A DNA stretch of 64,000 nucleotides from an uncultured Bacteroidota bacterium (GCA_902790215.1 CADAQX010000005.1:1-64000), one strand, 5' to 3'; counted from the first letter of the stretch, positions 50,797-59,075 are shown. The notes: generated by a model from the sequence alone, not told the origin. Program-made: numbers and translations.

Positions 50797-52206
50797 ATGT
50801 CTTCTTTTGCTTCACTTTCTGCATGGGGATGGTTGATACAGTTCTTTATCATCGTCGTTGCCATGCTGTTGGCCAACCTTATCCGTTGCAATGTGCCGCT
50901 ACTGAAACGCAGTCTGCTACCCTCGGCGTTGGTGGCGGGATTGATAATTCTTTGCCTGAAACCGTTTGGGTTTTTCTCGGCATTGGTCAGCAAACCATCC
51001 ATGGAGATTATCACGTATCACGCCTTGGGTCTCGGTTTTGTGGCTATGGCCTTGAAGAACAAGAAAATCAAGAGTGCCACCACTACCATGAAGGTGGTGG
51101 AGACGGGAGCCGTCACAGCCAGCACCTATATCCTGCAGGGATTGGCCGGGCTGCTGATCACCATCCCGCTGTTCCTGCTGTGGAACAACCGTGATTTCTT
51201 CTATGCGTCGGGTCTGCTGTTGCCCATGGGCTACGGGCAGGGACCGGGGCAGGCTCTCAATTTCGGTGTGACTTATTCCGGCTGGGCCGAGGGTCAGGGC
51301 ATCGCGTTCCACGGTGCCGACTTTGGCCTGAGCATTGCGGCCACGGGCTTTATTGTAGGCAGCTTGGTGGGTGTGATATATATGAACATCCTGCGCCGCA
51401 AGGGCAGGCTGAAAAGGCAGGATGGCGACTATAAGGAGGAATACACGCTGGCCGACTACCAGTCGGAGAACGAGATACCCCACGCCGAGTCTATTGACAA
51501 GCTGACGGTGCAGGTTAGCATGGTGTTGATGGTCTATCTGCTGGTGTTCCTGCTTATGTATGGGGTGGAGAACCTCGACCTCGGCAATTTCGGCACCAAG
51601 ACCCTCAAGCCCATGGTGTGGGGCTTCAACTTCCTGTGGGGTACCCTGCTGGGTGTGCTGGTGAAGGTGATTATCAACCGTCTGCGCAAGACCCACCTGA
51701 TGCATCGGGAATATATCAACAACTTTACTCTCGACCGCATTGCCGGCACCTGTTTCGACTTCATGATTGTGGCCGGCACCGCTGCCATCGACTTCAACAA
51801 CCTGCGCGGCATATGGATGCCGTTGGTGCTGGTGTGCACGGTGGGCGCCGTGGTGACGTTCTTCTATGTGCGCGCCTGTGCCAAGCACCTCTATCCCGAC
51901 TACCAGTACGAGGGTTTCTTCTCGATGTTCGGCATGCTCACGGGCACGGCCAGCAACGGCATGATTCTGCTGCGCGAGATTGACCCCAAGTTCGAGACCC
52001 CCGCCGCCAACAACCTGGTGCTGCAGACCATCCCGGCCATCGTCTTCGGTTTCCCCGTTCTGCTGCTCATGGGGTTCGGCCCGCAGAGCATGAAGAGCTG
52101 CCTCATTACCCTCGGCATCCTGGCAGCGGCATTCCTTGTCTTTGCCATCTTCATTTTCAGGAAGAAATTGTTTAAAAAATCCAATAAGTCTAATAAGTCC
52201 AAATAG
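50797..52206 (+). CDS. GltS-like sodium/glutamate symporter
   Basis: A 469-aa polytopic protein with 10 or more helices in two inverted halves. Family motifs: 'YASGLLLPMGYGQGPGQALNFG' and 'GFFSMFGMLTGTASNGMILLREIDP', the paired re-entrant regions of the ESS/GltS family. It is longer than E. coli GltS (401 aa) because of a hydrophilic central loop near 200-240. Substrate glutamate is inferred from the family only. Confidence 0.88.
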   Translation: MSSFASLSAWGWLIQFFIIVVAMLLANLIRCNVPLLKRSLLPSALVAGLIILCLKPFGFFSALVSKPSMEIITYHALGLGFVAMALKNKKIKSATTTMKVVETGAVTASTYILQGLAGLLITIPLFLLWNNRDFFYASGLLLPMGYGQGPGQALNFGVTYSGWAEGQGIAFHGADFGLSIAATGFIVGSLVGVIYMNILRRKGRLKRQDGDYKEEYTLADYQSENEIPHAESIDKLTVQVSMVLMVYLLVFLLMYGVENLDLGNFGTKTLKPMVWGFNFLWGTLLGVLVKVIINRLRKTHLMHREYINNFTLDRIAGTCFDFMIVAGTAAIDFNNLRGIWMPLVLVCTVGAVVTFFYVRACAKHLYPDYQYEGFFSMFGMLTGTASNGMILLREIDPKFETPAANNLVLQTIPAIVFGFPVLLLMGFGPQSMKSCLITLGILAAAFLVFAIFIFRKKLFKKSNKSNKSK

Positions 52207-52210
52207 TCCT

Positions 52211-53551
52211 ATGAAAAAAGCACTTGTATTACTCCTCATTTTCAATTTTCAATTTTCAATTTTCAATTCCCTGAGGGCGCAGGACAGTGCCAATGTCCGC
52301 AAGGGCTGGACATTCGGTGTGCTGCCCAGTTTTGCCTACGATGCCGACCTGGGGCTGCAACTCGGACTGCTGTCCAACGTCTATTACTTCGGCGACGGAG
52401 CTGTCTATCCCGACTATTACCATTCTTTCTATGTCGAGGCTGCCACCACGTCAAAGCACTACGGCCTTTACAGGTTTGCATACGACTCCAAGTACCTCAT
52501 CCCCGGTCATCGCCTGAGCATCGACCTCACCTATCTGCCCGACCAGATGTGCGATTTCTACGGTTTTAACGGCTATGAGGCTCGGTATCGCCCCGATTAC
52601 GCCGACCAGTCGAGTGATCTTTACCGCACCCGTGCCTACTACAAATTCAAGCGCGACATGTTCCGCCTCAGTGCCGACCTGCAGGGCACCATTGCCAAGC
52701 CTTGGTACTGGAATGCGGGCATCGGGCTGCTCTACTACAATGTAGGTACAGTTGATGTGGCACGGCTGAACAAGTACACCAAGGACGAAGATGCAAAACT
52801 GCCTGAGGGCGTCGGGACGCTCTATGACCAATATGTGACGCTGGGCTATATCAGCCCTGCCGAAGCCAACGGGGGCTTCCATCCCTACCTGCACGGAGGG
52901 CTTACCTTCGACACCCGCGACCGTCAGCAGAATCCCCGCCAAGGCATCCATGCCGACGCTTTCCTCACCTATTATGCCGGCTTGGGCAAAATGTCCGAAT
53001 ACAACGACGTCAAGTTCAATGCCGCCTGGCGGCACTATCTGCCCATCATCCCCGACCGCCTCACTTTTGCCTACCGTCTGGGTACCCAGCTGAATGTGGC
53101 GGGCAAGAGTCCCTTCTATCTTAACACCTACCTCAACCAGCTGTATATGCAGCGCGTCATCTATGAGGGACTGGGCGGCGCCAACTCCATTCGTGGCATC
53201 ATGCGCAACCGCATCCTCGCCCAGGGCGTGGCCTTCGCCAATGTGGAGTTCCGCGTGCAGGTGGTGCACTTCAAGATTGGCAAGGAGAACTTCTATATAG
53301 GCCTCAACCCCTTCATGGATGCCGGCATGGTGGTGCAGCCGTACGACAGAGTGGTGGCAGACCCTGAATATCCAATAGGATTAACCCAGAATAGGGACAA
53401 TCTCTATGCTCCCCACCTCTCGGCGGGCTGCGGTCTCAAGGTTGCTATGAACGACAACTTTGTCCTCAGTGTGGATTGGGCTACAGCCCTCGACAAGCAG
53501 GACAACAACAAGTTCAGCAACCTCTACATCAAGATGGGATATATGTTTTAA
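52211..53551 (+). CDS. BamA/TamA-type outer-membrane barrel (surface antigen) protein
   Basis: A 446-aa protein from ATG 52211, 4 nt after the transporter stop. The signal peptide (MKKALVLLLIFNFQFSIFNS) is partly encoded by tandem ATTTTCA heptamers. The rest is a beta-barrel of the Omp85 C-terminal type without POTRA domains: 'HPYLHGGLTFDTRDRQQNPRQG', 'YEGLGGANSIRGIMRNRILAQG' (the conserved R-G loop) and a C-terminal 'LYIKMGYMF'. It likely inserts or exports a surface component. Confidence 0.88.
   Translation: MKKALVLLLIFNFQFSIFNSLRAQDSANVRKGWTFGVLPSFAYDADLGLQLGLLSNVYYFGDGAVYPDYYHSFYVEAATTSKHYGLYRFAYDSKYLIPGHRLSIDLTYLPDQMCDFYGFNGYEARYRPDYADQSSDLYRTRAYYKFKRDMFRLSADLQGTIAKPWYWNAGIGLLYYNVGTVDVARLNKYTKDEDAKLPEGVGTLYDQYVTLGYISPAEANGGFHPYLHGGLTFDTRDRQQNPRQGIHADAFLTYYAGLGKMSEYNDVKFNAAWRHYLPIIPDRLTFAYRLGTQLNVAGKSPFYLNTYLNQLYMQRVIYEGLGGANSIRGIMRNRILAQGVAFANVEFRVQVVHFKIGKENFYIGLNPFMDAGMVVQPYDRVVADPEYPIGLTQNRDNLYAPHLSAGCGLKVAMNDNFVLSVDWATALDKQDNNKFSNLYIKMGYMF
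52238..52269 (+). repeat. in-frame word array inside a signal peptide (four ATTTTCA heptamers)
   Basis: ATTTTCAATTTTCAATTTTC words identical to the right arm of the intergenic arrays encode IFNFQFSIFNS. Three heptamers span 21 nt, so the reading frame is preserved by each block of three. Confidence 0.9.
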
Positions 53552-53553
53552 AG

Positions 53554-53645
53554 AATTGAAAGTTGAAAGTTGAAAATTGAAAGTTGCTACCGCACTCGGA
53601 TAATTCTCAATTCTCAACTTTCAACTCTCAACTTTTGAGAGTTGA
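53554..53645. repeat. inverted word array (ATTGAAAGTTGAAAG set)
   Basis: GAATTGAAAGTTGAAAGTTG words, core GTTGCTACCGCACTCGG, ATAATTCTCAATTCTCAAC and TTTCAACTCTCAACTTTTG words. Confidence 0.9.
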
Positions 53646-53647
53646 GG

Positions 53648-54442
53648 ATGGTTCCCAGTTGGTTTAAGCCGTTTGCATACTTGGTGTGTGCTGTCAACAG
53701 TCTGCTGCTGTTGTTGTTTGCAGTGGATTATCTCCTGTGCGAGATAGACCTCTTCTTATTTGTCTGGATATCTTCGATGCTCCTTTTGGTGACAGTCCCT
53801 TTGGGTTTGGCATTGTTTGTCTATTCCCTGTTCCGCCTTCGTCACAAGGAGGGACGGGTCGTGGCTATATGGTCACTCGCTTTGGTGGCAGTCGTTTTCG
53901 TGGTGTTCTGGCTGCTGCCATCAGGCAGTTCGCGTGTCCCTTCAAAGATGGAGGCACATTGCATCAAGCATGAGGCCACCATGCTCTCCCTTGCGGCCGA
54001 CCTGTACGGGGTGATGCCCGACAGCTCGATGCTGGAATATTCTCCCGCCAAAGGTGCCAGACTGTCGCACATTGCCTCTTGGGAAAACCTGTGGGGCTAT
54101 CCTGGAATCGAGGATTCCATCGAAATGGCTCCCGTCAGCCTCACCCCGTCGCAGATAGACAGTGTCACCCGCGTGATGGAGTCGTTTCATTGCGATGAGC
54201 TGACAATATACAAGCCTAAAGGACTGGCCATGTTCAAATATCTTACCTGTGGCTTTGCCAGCTACTGGTTCGAGGTGTCGCTCACCCCCTACACCGAAGA
54301 GGCGCGACAGGGGCAACTCAACATATACAATGTCATCCCCTTCTCGCAGCACGTCTGTTTCCGATACCACGGCGGTGCCATAGGAGGGGATGACCCGTTC
54401 CCCTACAAGGAAGAGTATTTGGAACAAAGAGGTAAGAAATAA
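53648..54442 (+). CDS. membrane protein of unknown function
   Basis: A 264-aa protein from ATG 53648 (a TTG two codons upstream lies in the array). Three membrane helices at about 7-30, 34-58 and 70-92, then an extracytoplasmic domain with 'SHIASWENLWGYPGIEDS' and 'YWFEVSLTPYTEEAR'. The C-terminal residues RGKK are encoded by the next array. No family recognised. Confidence 0.75.
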   Translation: MVPSWFKPFAYLVCAVNSLLLLLFAVDYLLCEIDLFLFVWISSMLLLVTVPLGLALFVYSLFRLRHKEGRVVAIWSLALVAVVFVVFWLLPSGSSRVPSKMEAHCIKHEATMLSLAADLYGVMPDSSMLEYSPAKGARLSHIASWENLWGYPGIEDSIEMAPVSLTPSQIDSVTRVMESFHCDELTIYKPKGLAMFKYLTCGFASYWFEVSLTPYTEEARQGQLNIYNVIPFSQHVCFRYHGGAIGGDDPFPYKEEYLEQRGKK

Positions 54443-54494
54443 GAACAAAGAGGATTTTTCAGTCGAACTTCTTAACTCTTAGTTCTTACTTCCA
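54427..54494. repeat. inverted word array (GAGGTAAGAAATAAGAAC set)
   Basis: AGAGGTAAGAAATAAGAAC and ACTTCTTAACTCTTAGTTC arms. It contains the stop codon of the preceding gene. Confidence 0.85.
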
Positions 54495-54497
54495 GGA

Positions 54498-55580
54498 TCA
54501 CTTCCCGCCCTTCTCGCGGTTGCATTTGCGGCACAGCATCTGACAGTTCTCCGCCACCGTGCGGCCGCCTTTACTCCATGGGGTGATGTGGTCGGCCTCC
54601 ATCTGTTCTATCTCGAAGTGCTGCCCGCATATCGGACAAACACCCAGCTGCCTTTCATATACCTCTCGTTTTGTATTGTCGTCAAATGCGCGGATGTCCA
54701 GATGCCGCTCGTTGTGGTCGAACACATACTGGTATATGCCTTTCTTCCGTTGCACATCGCTGTCGGCCATCAGTCTTTTAACTTCTGTTTCCAGCATGAC
54801 AGCGTTGTAGTCGCCCTCGTGGTACAGATTGTACAGCGTCCCCCAGTCCACATTCTTCATCTCCCTGCGGTAGTTAGGAAACAGAGCCTTCACCCAGTTG
54901 ATAACGTTGCAGAAATGGTTCCATAGCTGCACCGCGTTGCCGTCGTGCTGATGCTTGCCCATGTAGGTCTCAATGTTGCCCTCAGAAATCCAGCGGATAG
55001 CGGTCTCAAGGTATGCCTGTCGGTTCACCTCGCCACTCACGTAAGGCTTGCCCATATTGTATGCTGCGCAGTTGTTTTTTGAGAAATACCGTTTCGCATC
55101 TGCCAGCCAGGTACCCGCATACACCGCGTTGCGCAACTCCTGCTCCGTTAGTTCCTCGCCCGCGATGTTGATAGTCTTAAACCATCGCAACTTCTCACTG
55201 TCTGTGCCCGAACAGAAATATACCTGCAAGTCATAATCTAGTATTTGCCGTTGTTCGTCGTCTGTCAGGTTGTGGAAGTAGCGGAACATATAGGCAAAGT
55301 CCCCGTTCACGTACTGACAGATACTCAGTGTGCGTTGCTGTCCGTCGATAATCTCGTAGGTGCCATCGTCTCGTACTGCCCAGTACATTACGTTCAGCGG
55401 AAACCCCTGTGTCAAGGTATCAATTACTGCGTCACGCTGCTTCTCCTTATATACAAATTCTCTCTGGTAGGGTGGTCTTACATCCAGTCGTCCGCCATAG
55501 GCACGCACTCCATCCTCTTGATTGTCCACATATCCCTCCACGAGGGCACGAACCTTAATTTGATGCAATGTAATCTCCAT
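54498..55580 (-). CDS. DUF262 (GmrSD-N-like) protein with C-terminal HNH nuclease
   Basis: A 360-aa protein. The N-terminal DUF262 domain has 'VRPPYQREFVYKEKQRDAVIDTL' and the signature IIDGQQRTLSI (DGQQRT at 79-84), which in related proteins binds or hydrolyses NTP. The C-terminus (about 315-360) is a full HNH with CPIC and CRKC zinc pairs, 'EADHITPWSKGG' and 'ENCQMLCRKCNREKGGK'. It probably cleaves DNA under nucleotide control, as in type IV and BREX-type systems. It is 12 bp downstream of the methyltransferase gene. Confidence 0.92.
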   Translation of the reverse strand: MEITLHQIKVRALVEGYVDNQEDGVRAYGGRLDVRPPYQREFVYKEKQRDAVIDTLTQGFPLNVMYWAVRDDGTYEIIDGQQRTLSICQYVNGDFAYMFRYFHNLTDDEQRQILDYDLQVYFCSGTDSEKLRWFKTINIAGEELTEQELRNAVYAGTWLADAKRYFSKNNCAAYNMGKPYVSGEVNRQAYLETAIRWISEGNIETYMGKHQHDGNAVQLWNHFCNVINWVKALFPNYRREMKNVDWGTLYNLYHEGDYNAVMLETEVKRLMADSDVQRKKGIYQYVFDHNERHLDIRAFDDNTKREVYERQLGVCPICGQHFEIEQMEADHITPWSKGGRTVAENCQMLCRKCNREKGGK

Positions 55581-55592
55581 GGTCTATGATAT

Positions 55593-56594
55593 TTATGATT
55601 CTGCTGCTATAAGTTGTTGTTCGTCTTGAATATCGAAGTTGTTTTTTCTTTGAACAAGAATTCTAAAATATGGACACTTTCCATTAATAGAAAGGTCTTT
55701 TTCGTCGTTTCCTTTTCTGAACTTAATAATATTAAACTGAGAAGGATTATAGCAGTCTAGAAATGTGATGGGAACTCCCATTACCCCAAAATAATCTATG
55801 GGTATGTCAGTTACTCTATCTACATTAATGGCATCGTAATTGTCATAATGGAAATATTCTTCGGATGAGTATTGCTTATAAAAAATCAATTCTTCGTGAC
55901 GCTTCTTAATGTCTATATTTGTGTACCAAGTACAGTTCCTGAACTTGACAAGTCCGGTTGAGGCATCATATACCCCTTCTGCGTAGTCGTGTGAAGAAGC
56001 TTTCGGTATCTTGAAATATGCGTTCCCAGCCTTAAAGCCATATCCTAACCACAATCTGTTGTCTTTTATTAACGGAAATATCTCCTTATATGTAATTGCA
56101 TTATAAGGACCAATTATAATGAATTTCTTGTTGTATTCAAATAGTTGCGCAACATACTCTCTGAACAAGGAAAAAGGAGGATTTGTCACCACAATATCCG
56201 CCTGTTTCAGTAACTCGATGCATTCTGAGGAACGGAAATCCCCGTCACCTTTTAAGTAGTTGATGCCGATTTCTTCCGGATCCGGTACTCGGTTGCCGTT
56301 GCGGTCACCTGTATACTCCAGCCAGATGGCACGCTCTGAGTCATGCTGGCTAAATAAGTCGCGTTCCTGGCTCTTATAGCAGGTGGTGATGAGTTTCTTC
56401 AGCCCTAGTTGCTCAAAATTGTAGCTGAAGTAGTGAAAGAAATTGCTAACCCTTGGGTCGTCGCAGTTGCATAAGACAGTCTTGCCTCGGAAGTGCTCGC
56501 GGTAGTGTCGTAGCTCGTTCTCGATGTCTACCAGTTGTGTATAAAACTCATCTTTCTTGGCATTTTTAGCCTGATTAAGGTTTTTGTTTGCCAT
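55593..56594 (-). CDS. EcoRI-family adenine-specific DNA methyltransferase
   Basis: A 333-aa protein starting MANKNLNQAKNAKKDEFYTQ, the usual start of this family; the frame extends 12 codons further upstream without need. The catalytic motif NPPF is at about 138-141 and 'VLCNCDDPRVSNFFHYFSYNF' precedes it. It methylates adenine in a specific site. More AT-rich than its neighbours, which fits horizontal arrival. With the downstream DUF262-HNH gene it forms a restriction-modification-like pair. Confidence 0.92.
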   Translation of the reverse strand: MANKNLNQAKNAKKDEFYTQLVDIENELRHYREHFRGKTVLCNCDDPRVSNFFHYFSYNFEQLGLKKLITTCYKSQERDLFSQHDSERAIWLEYTGDRNGNRVPDPEEIGINYLKGDGDFRSSECIELLKQADIVVTNPPFSLFREYVAQLFEYNKKFIIIGPYNAITYKEIFPLIKDNRLWLGYGFKAGNAYFKIPKASSHDYAEGVYDASTGLVKFRNCTWYTNIDIKKRHEELIFYKQYSSEEYFHYDNYDAINVDRVTDIPIDYFGVMGVPITFLDCYNPSQFNIIKFRKGNDEKDLSINGKCPYFRILVQRKNNFDIQDEQQLIAAES

Positions 56595-56639
56595 TGTGAT
56601 TGATAATTGTTGTGCATTGCTATCAATCACTTATCGGCA

Positions 56640-56930
56640 ATAAGAAAGGTGCAGACCTTTCTATCGCATTCACGAGGAGCCTCGCAAGAACCCCGCTGTA
56701 CCACTAGATTAGCCCACACCTATAGTGTGAGCATTAACTCTATGTGGTACAGCATAAGCCAAAGGCTCCCCGTGAACTACTATCCGATTTTTCTAATCTC
56801 CAGTTTGCGAGGCTTTTGATTCGAATGCGAATAATAGTAATGCTGTTAATAATTCAATTCAGTGGTTCACCACTCCTGTGAACCTGTATGTCTGCAAAGT
56901 ATTGTGGCATGATGACACTTGCCTTTACGA
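56640..56930 (-). ncRNA. candidate structured RNA (about 290 nt, 6S-like rod or methyltransferase leader)
   Basis: On the minus strand a promoter (56934-56941) is followed by long-range perfect stems: CGCATTC with GAATGCG, AGCCTCGCAA with TTGCGAGGCT, GCTGTACCAC with GTGGTACAGC, and an apical CACAC/GTGTG hairpin. A hairpin GAAAGGT/ACCTTTC with a short T-rich run closes the unit at 56644-56661. A competing stem, TTCACGGGGAGCC with GGCTCCTCGTGAA, overlaps two of the others. Possible identities are a 6S-like RNA or a leader that controls the methyltransferase. It is not a tRNA, tmRNA, SRP or RNase P RNA by motif. Confidence 0.6.
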
Positions 56931-56933
56931 GTG

Positions 56934-56941
56934 CAAAGATA
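56934..56941 (-). promoter_or_regulatory. -7 box (TATCTTTG) with TTTG -33 box for the RNA candidate
   Basis: TATCTTTG on the minus strand is preceded by TTTG at a 19-bp spacing, one of the best full promoter matches in the window. Confidence 0.7.
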
Positions 56942-57044
56942 CAAAGTTTTTCTCATATTGCAAATAAAAAAAAACAATAAGCGTGTTTATACGTTGTTGT
57001 TCAGTAAGATGAACGACAGGATAGCATACATGTACCGAATAATA

Positions 57045-57080
57045 TAAAAAATGTTCCCCAAGTCAGCTGACTTGGAGAAC
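57045..57080 (-). terminator. terminator of the rubredoxin gene
   Basis: Palindrome CCAAGTCAGCTGACTTGG, extended by GTTC/GAAC, followed on the minus strand by CATTTTTTATATT. Confidence 0.85.
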
Positions 57081-57107
57081 ACTCGTTCTTCATGGTAATC
57101 CGCACTT

Positions 57108-57272
57108 TTATTCCGCTGCAGGGCTGAAGTCTTCCTTGCCTACGCCGCAAAGGGGGCATACCCAGTCGGCGGGCAGGTCTTCGAAGGCGGTGCCGGGGGC
57201 AATGCCGTTGTCGGGGTCGCCCTTGGCGGGATCATACTCATAGTGGCAGATGTCGCAAATGTACTTTTTCAT
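57108..57272 (-). CDS. rubredoxin
   Basis: A 54-aa protein from ATG 57272. Both iron-binding knuckles are present: [11 protein letters not shown] (C-x2-C) and [13 protein letters not shown] (C-x2-C), with the usual '[15 protein letters not shown]' between them. It carries single electrons in anaerobic metabolism or oxidative-stress defence. It has its own promoter and terminator and is monocistronic. Confidence 0.96.
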   Translation of the reverse strand: MKKYICDICHYEYDPAKGDPDNGIAPGTAFEDLPADWVCPLCGVGKEDFSPAAE

Positions 57273-57333
57273 GGTGTTGGGTTTTTGATTGTTGTTTTTA
57301 AAAGATGAATTGTTCTCAAGGAATTTGAGAGTG

Positions 57334-57341
57334 CAAAAATA
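57334..57341 (-). promoter_or_regulatory. -7 box (TATTTTTG) for rubredoxin
   Basis: TATTTTTG on the minus strand, 61 bp before the rubredoxin start. Confidence 0.6.
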
Positions 57342-57368
57342 CGCATTATTTCCGAAATAAACACTTTT

Positions 57369-57453
57369 GAATAATTGAAAGTTGAAAATTGAAAGTTGAA
57401 AATTATCCGGGTGCGGCAGCCATTTTCACTTTTCACTTTTCACTTTTCAAGCA
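57369..57453. repeat. inverted word array (AATTGAAAGTTGAAAATTG set)
   Basis: ATAATTGAAAGTTGAAAATTG words, core GGGTGCGGCAGCC (reverse of the GCTGCCGCACC module), then TTTTCACTTTTCACTTTTC words. Confidence 0.9.
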
Positions 57454-57497
57454 ATATTTTTCACAAGTATGCGTTATATTAAAAACATTTTTGCGCT

Positions 57498-58958
57498 ATG
57501 ATTCGTTTTGTTCGTTTTCTAAGTATCGCTATATTAGTGGCATGCACCGGAACGGTGGCCGCACAGACCAATATCACCATCCACGGCGAGGTAGTCGATG
57601 GGGCAGGGAAGGAGGTATTCCTCTACCGCTACACCGACATGCTCACCCGCACGGAAGTAATGGTGGACCATTCCACCATCAACACCAACCGCACCTTTGA
57701 GTTGAAAGCCTACGCCAACTACCCCACCATGATGATGCTGCAGATTGAGAACTACAGCCAGTCGTTCTTTGTAGAGCCGGGACGCGACTACGAGGTGTAT
57801 GTGCCGCGTTTTGACTGGAACATCGACGAGCAGCGCAATGTCTTTCTGGAGCCCGAGGTGCTGCCGGTGGAGTTTGTCAACATGCCTGCCGGGGAACTGA
57901 ACGGGCTTATCTCGAATTTCGAGGCTGTGGTGGCCGATTATATCGATGCGCACCGGATGTACTTCGACGCCCGTTTCCGTCCGCAGAAACGCTATTTCGA
58001 CAGCCTCGAGGCCGTGGTGGCCAAGCAATGCCCCGACACGAAAAACGAGTTCTTCAACCGCTATAAGCGCTATCAGCTGGCAAGCATGAAATACAGCTTC
58101 CATTTCGACACACGGCGCGGAATGGTGAACCGCTACATCAAGAACCAGCCCATACTGTACTACGACGACAACTACATGGCCTTCTTCACCACACTGTTTG
58201 CCAATTCGGTGTCGAAAGGAACAACGAAAATACCCGTGTGGCAGATGGCCTGGTGGGTGAACAATTTGAACGTGAACGTCTATCTCGACTCACTGGGCAC
58301 CGACACACTGCTGCGCAACGAGCAGGTGCGCGAGCTGGTGGCGCTCCAGGCGCTGCAGGAAGCCTACTATCAGCCCCGTTACTATGAAAGCGACAAAGTG
58401 GTGCAGATGATAGACCTGATTGGCAACCGCTCCAAATTCCCTGAACACAAGATTCTGGCCCAGCGGTTGGTGGAGTCGTTCCGTCAGCAGGAACAGGGAG
58501 CCGAGACTCCAGACTTCACCCTGCCTGATGTGGACAAGAAGCAGGTGTCATTGGCTGGTCTGAAAGGGAAGTGGGTGTATATGGCCTTTGTCCGAGTGGG
58601 CGACCCCAACTGCCTGGCCGAGATAGAGACCATGGCGCACTTCCGCGACAGCGTCTATGCCCGGAGCAAGAACGTCGAGTTTGTCACCATCTGCTGCGAC
58701 CGCGAGTTCCAAAAGATGTACCATTTCCTGAAGAACAGCCGCCGTGGGCAGAAATACAACTGGACGTGGCTGCACTTCAACGGCAACTACAAATTGCTGG
58801 AGCATTATCAAGTTGTTTCCTTCCCCTACTTCATCCTCATCAACCCCGAAGGGCAGATGCAGTACACCGTCACCCCGTCGCCCGCCAGCGGCTTCTTCCT
58901 CAATGCCCCGTGGCAGCCCAAACAGAAAGAGGAGGAACGACCGTTCTTCCTGCGATAA
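57498..58958 (+). CDS. thioredoxin-like (TlpA/DUF4369-type) secreted protein lacking the CxxC
   Basis: A 486-aa protein with signal peptide (MIRFVRFLSIAILVACTGTVAAQ; VACT may be a lipobox). Residues 25-120 resemble the DUF4369 beta domain ('ITIHGEVVDGAGKEVFLYRYTD'). A helical middle follows, and residues about 340-475 are a thioredoxin fold: 'PDFTLPDVDKKQVSLAGLKGKWVYMAFVRVGDPNC'. The active-site WCxxC is replaced by VGDPNC, leaving one cysteine, so classical disulfide exchange is unlikely. 'VVSFPYFILINPEG' is the cis-Pro loop. Confidence 0.85.
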   Translation: MIRFVRFLSIAILVACTGTVAAQTNITIHGEVVDGAGKEVFLYRYTDMLTRTEVMVDHSTINTNRTFELKAYANYPTMMMLQIENYSQSFFVEPGRDYEVYVPRFDWNIDEQRNVFLEPEVLPVEFVNMPAGELNGLISNFEAVVADYIDAHRMYFDARFRPQKRYFDSLEAVVAKQCPDTKNEFFNRYKRYQLASMKYSFHFDTRRGMVNRYIKNQPILYYDDNYMAFFTTLFANSVSKGTTKIPVWQMAWWVNNLNVNVYLDSLGTDTLLRNEQVRELVALQALQEAYYQPRYYESDKVVQMIDLIGNRSKFPEHKILAQRLVESFRQQEQGAETPDFTLPDVDKKQVSLAGLKGKWVYMAFVRVGDPNCLAEIETMAHFRDSVYARSKNVEFVTICCDREFQKMYHFLKNSRRGQKYNWTWLHFNGNYKLLEHYQVVSFPYFILINPEGQMQYTVTPSPASGFFLNAPWQPKQKEEERPFFLR

Positions 58959-58959
58959 A

Positions 58960-59075
58960 ATATTGATTGCTTGAATGCTTAATTGTGTTACTTCGTGACG
59001 TTGTTTTGGCTCGGCATAGTGAGCAAGCTCCCTCTGCTCTCACCCTGTACAACGTTAATGCTTGAGTGCTGGCGC
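58960..59075. repeat. word array (ATTGCTTGAATGCTTAATTG set) interrupted by a hairpin
   Basis: The words GATTGCTTGAATGCTTAATTG and GTTAATGCTTGAGTGC are separated by 58998-59055, whose ends ACGTTGT / ACAACGT pair and which contains GTGAGCA / TGCTCTCAC. Looks like a small insert in an array. Confidence 0.6.

Noticed and set aside
56690-56760. tRNA gene
   Set aside because: The 10-bp stem and inner hairpin give no cloverleaf, T-loop consensus or CCA end.
56607-56819. 70-aa ORF in the structured region
   Set aside because: Explained better by the long-range stems of the RNA candidate; the peptide has no protein-like pattern.
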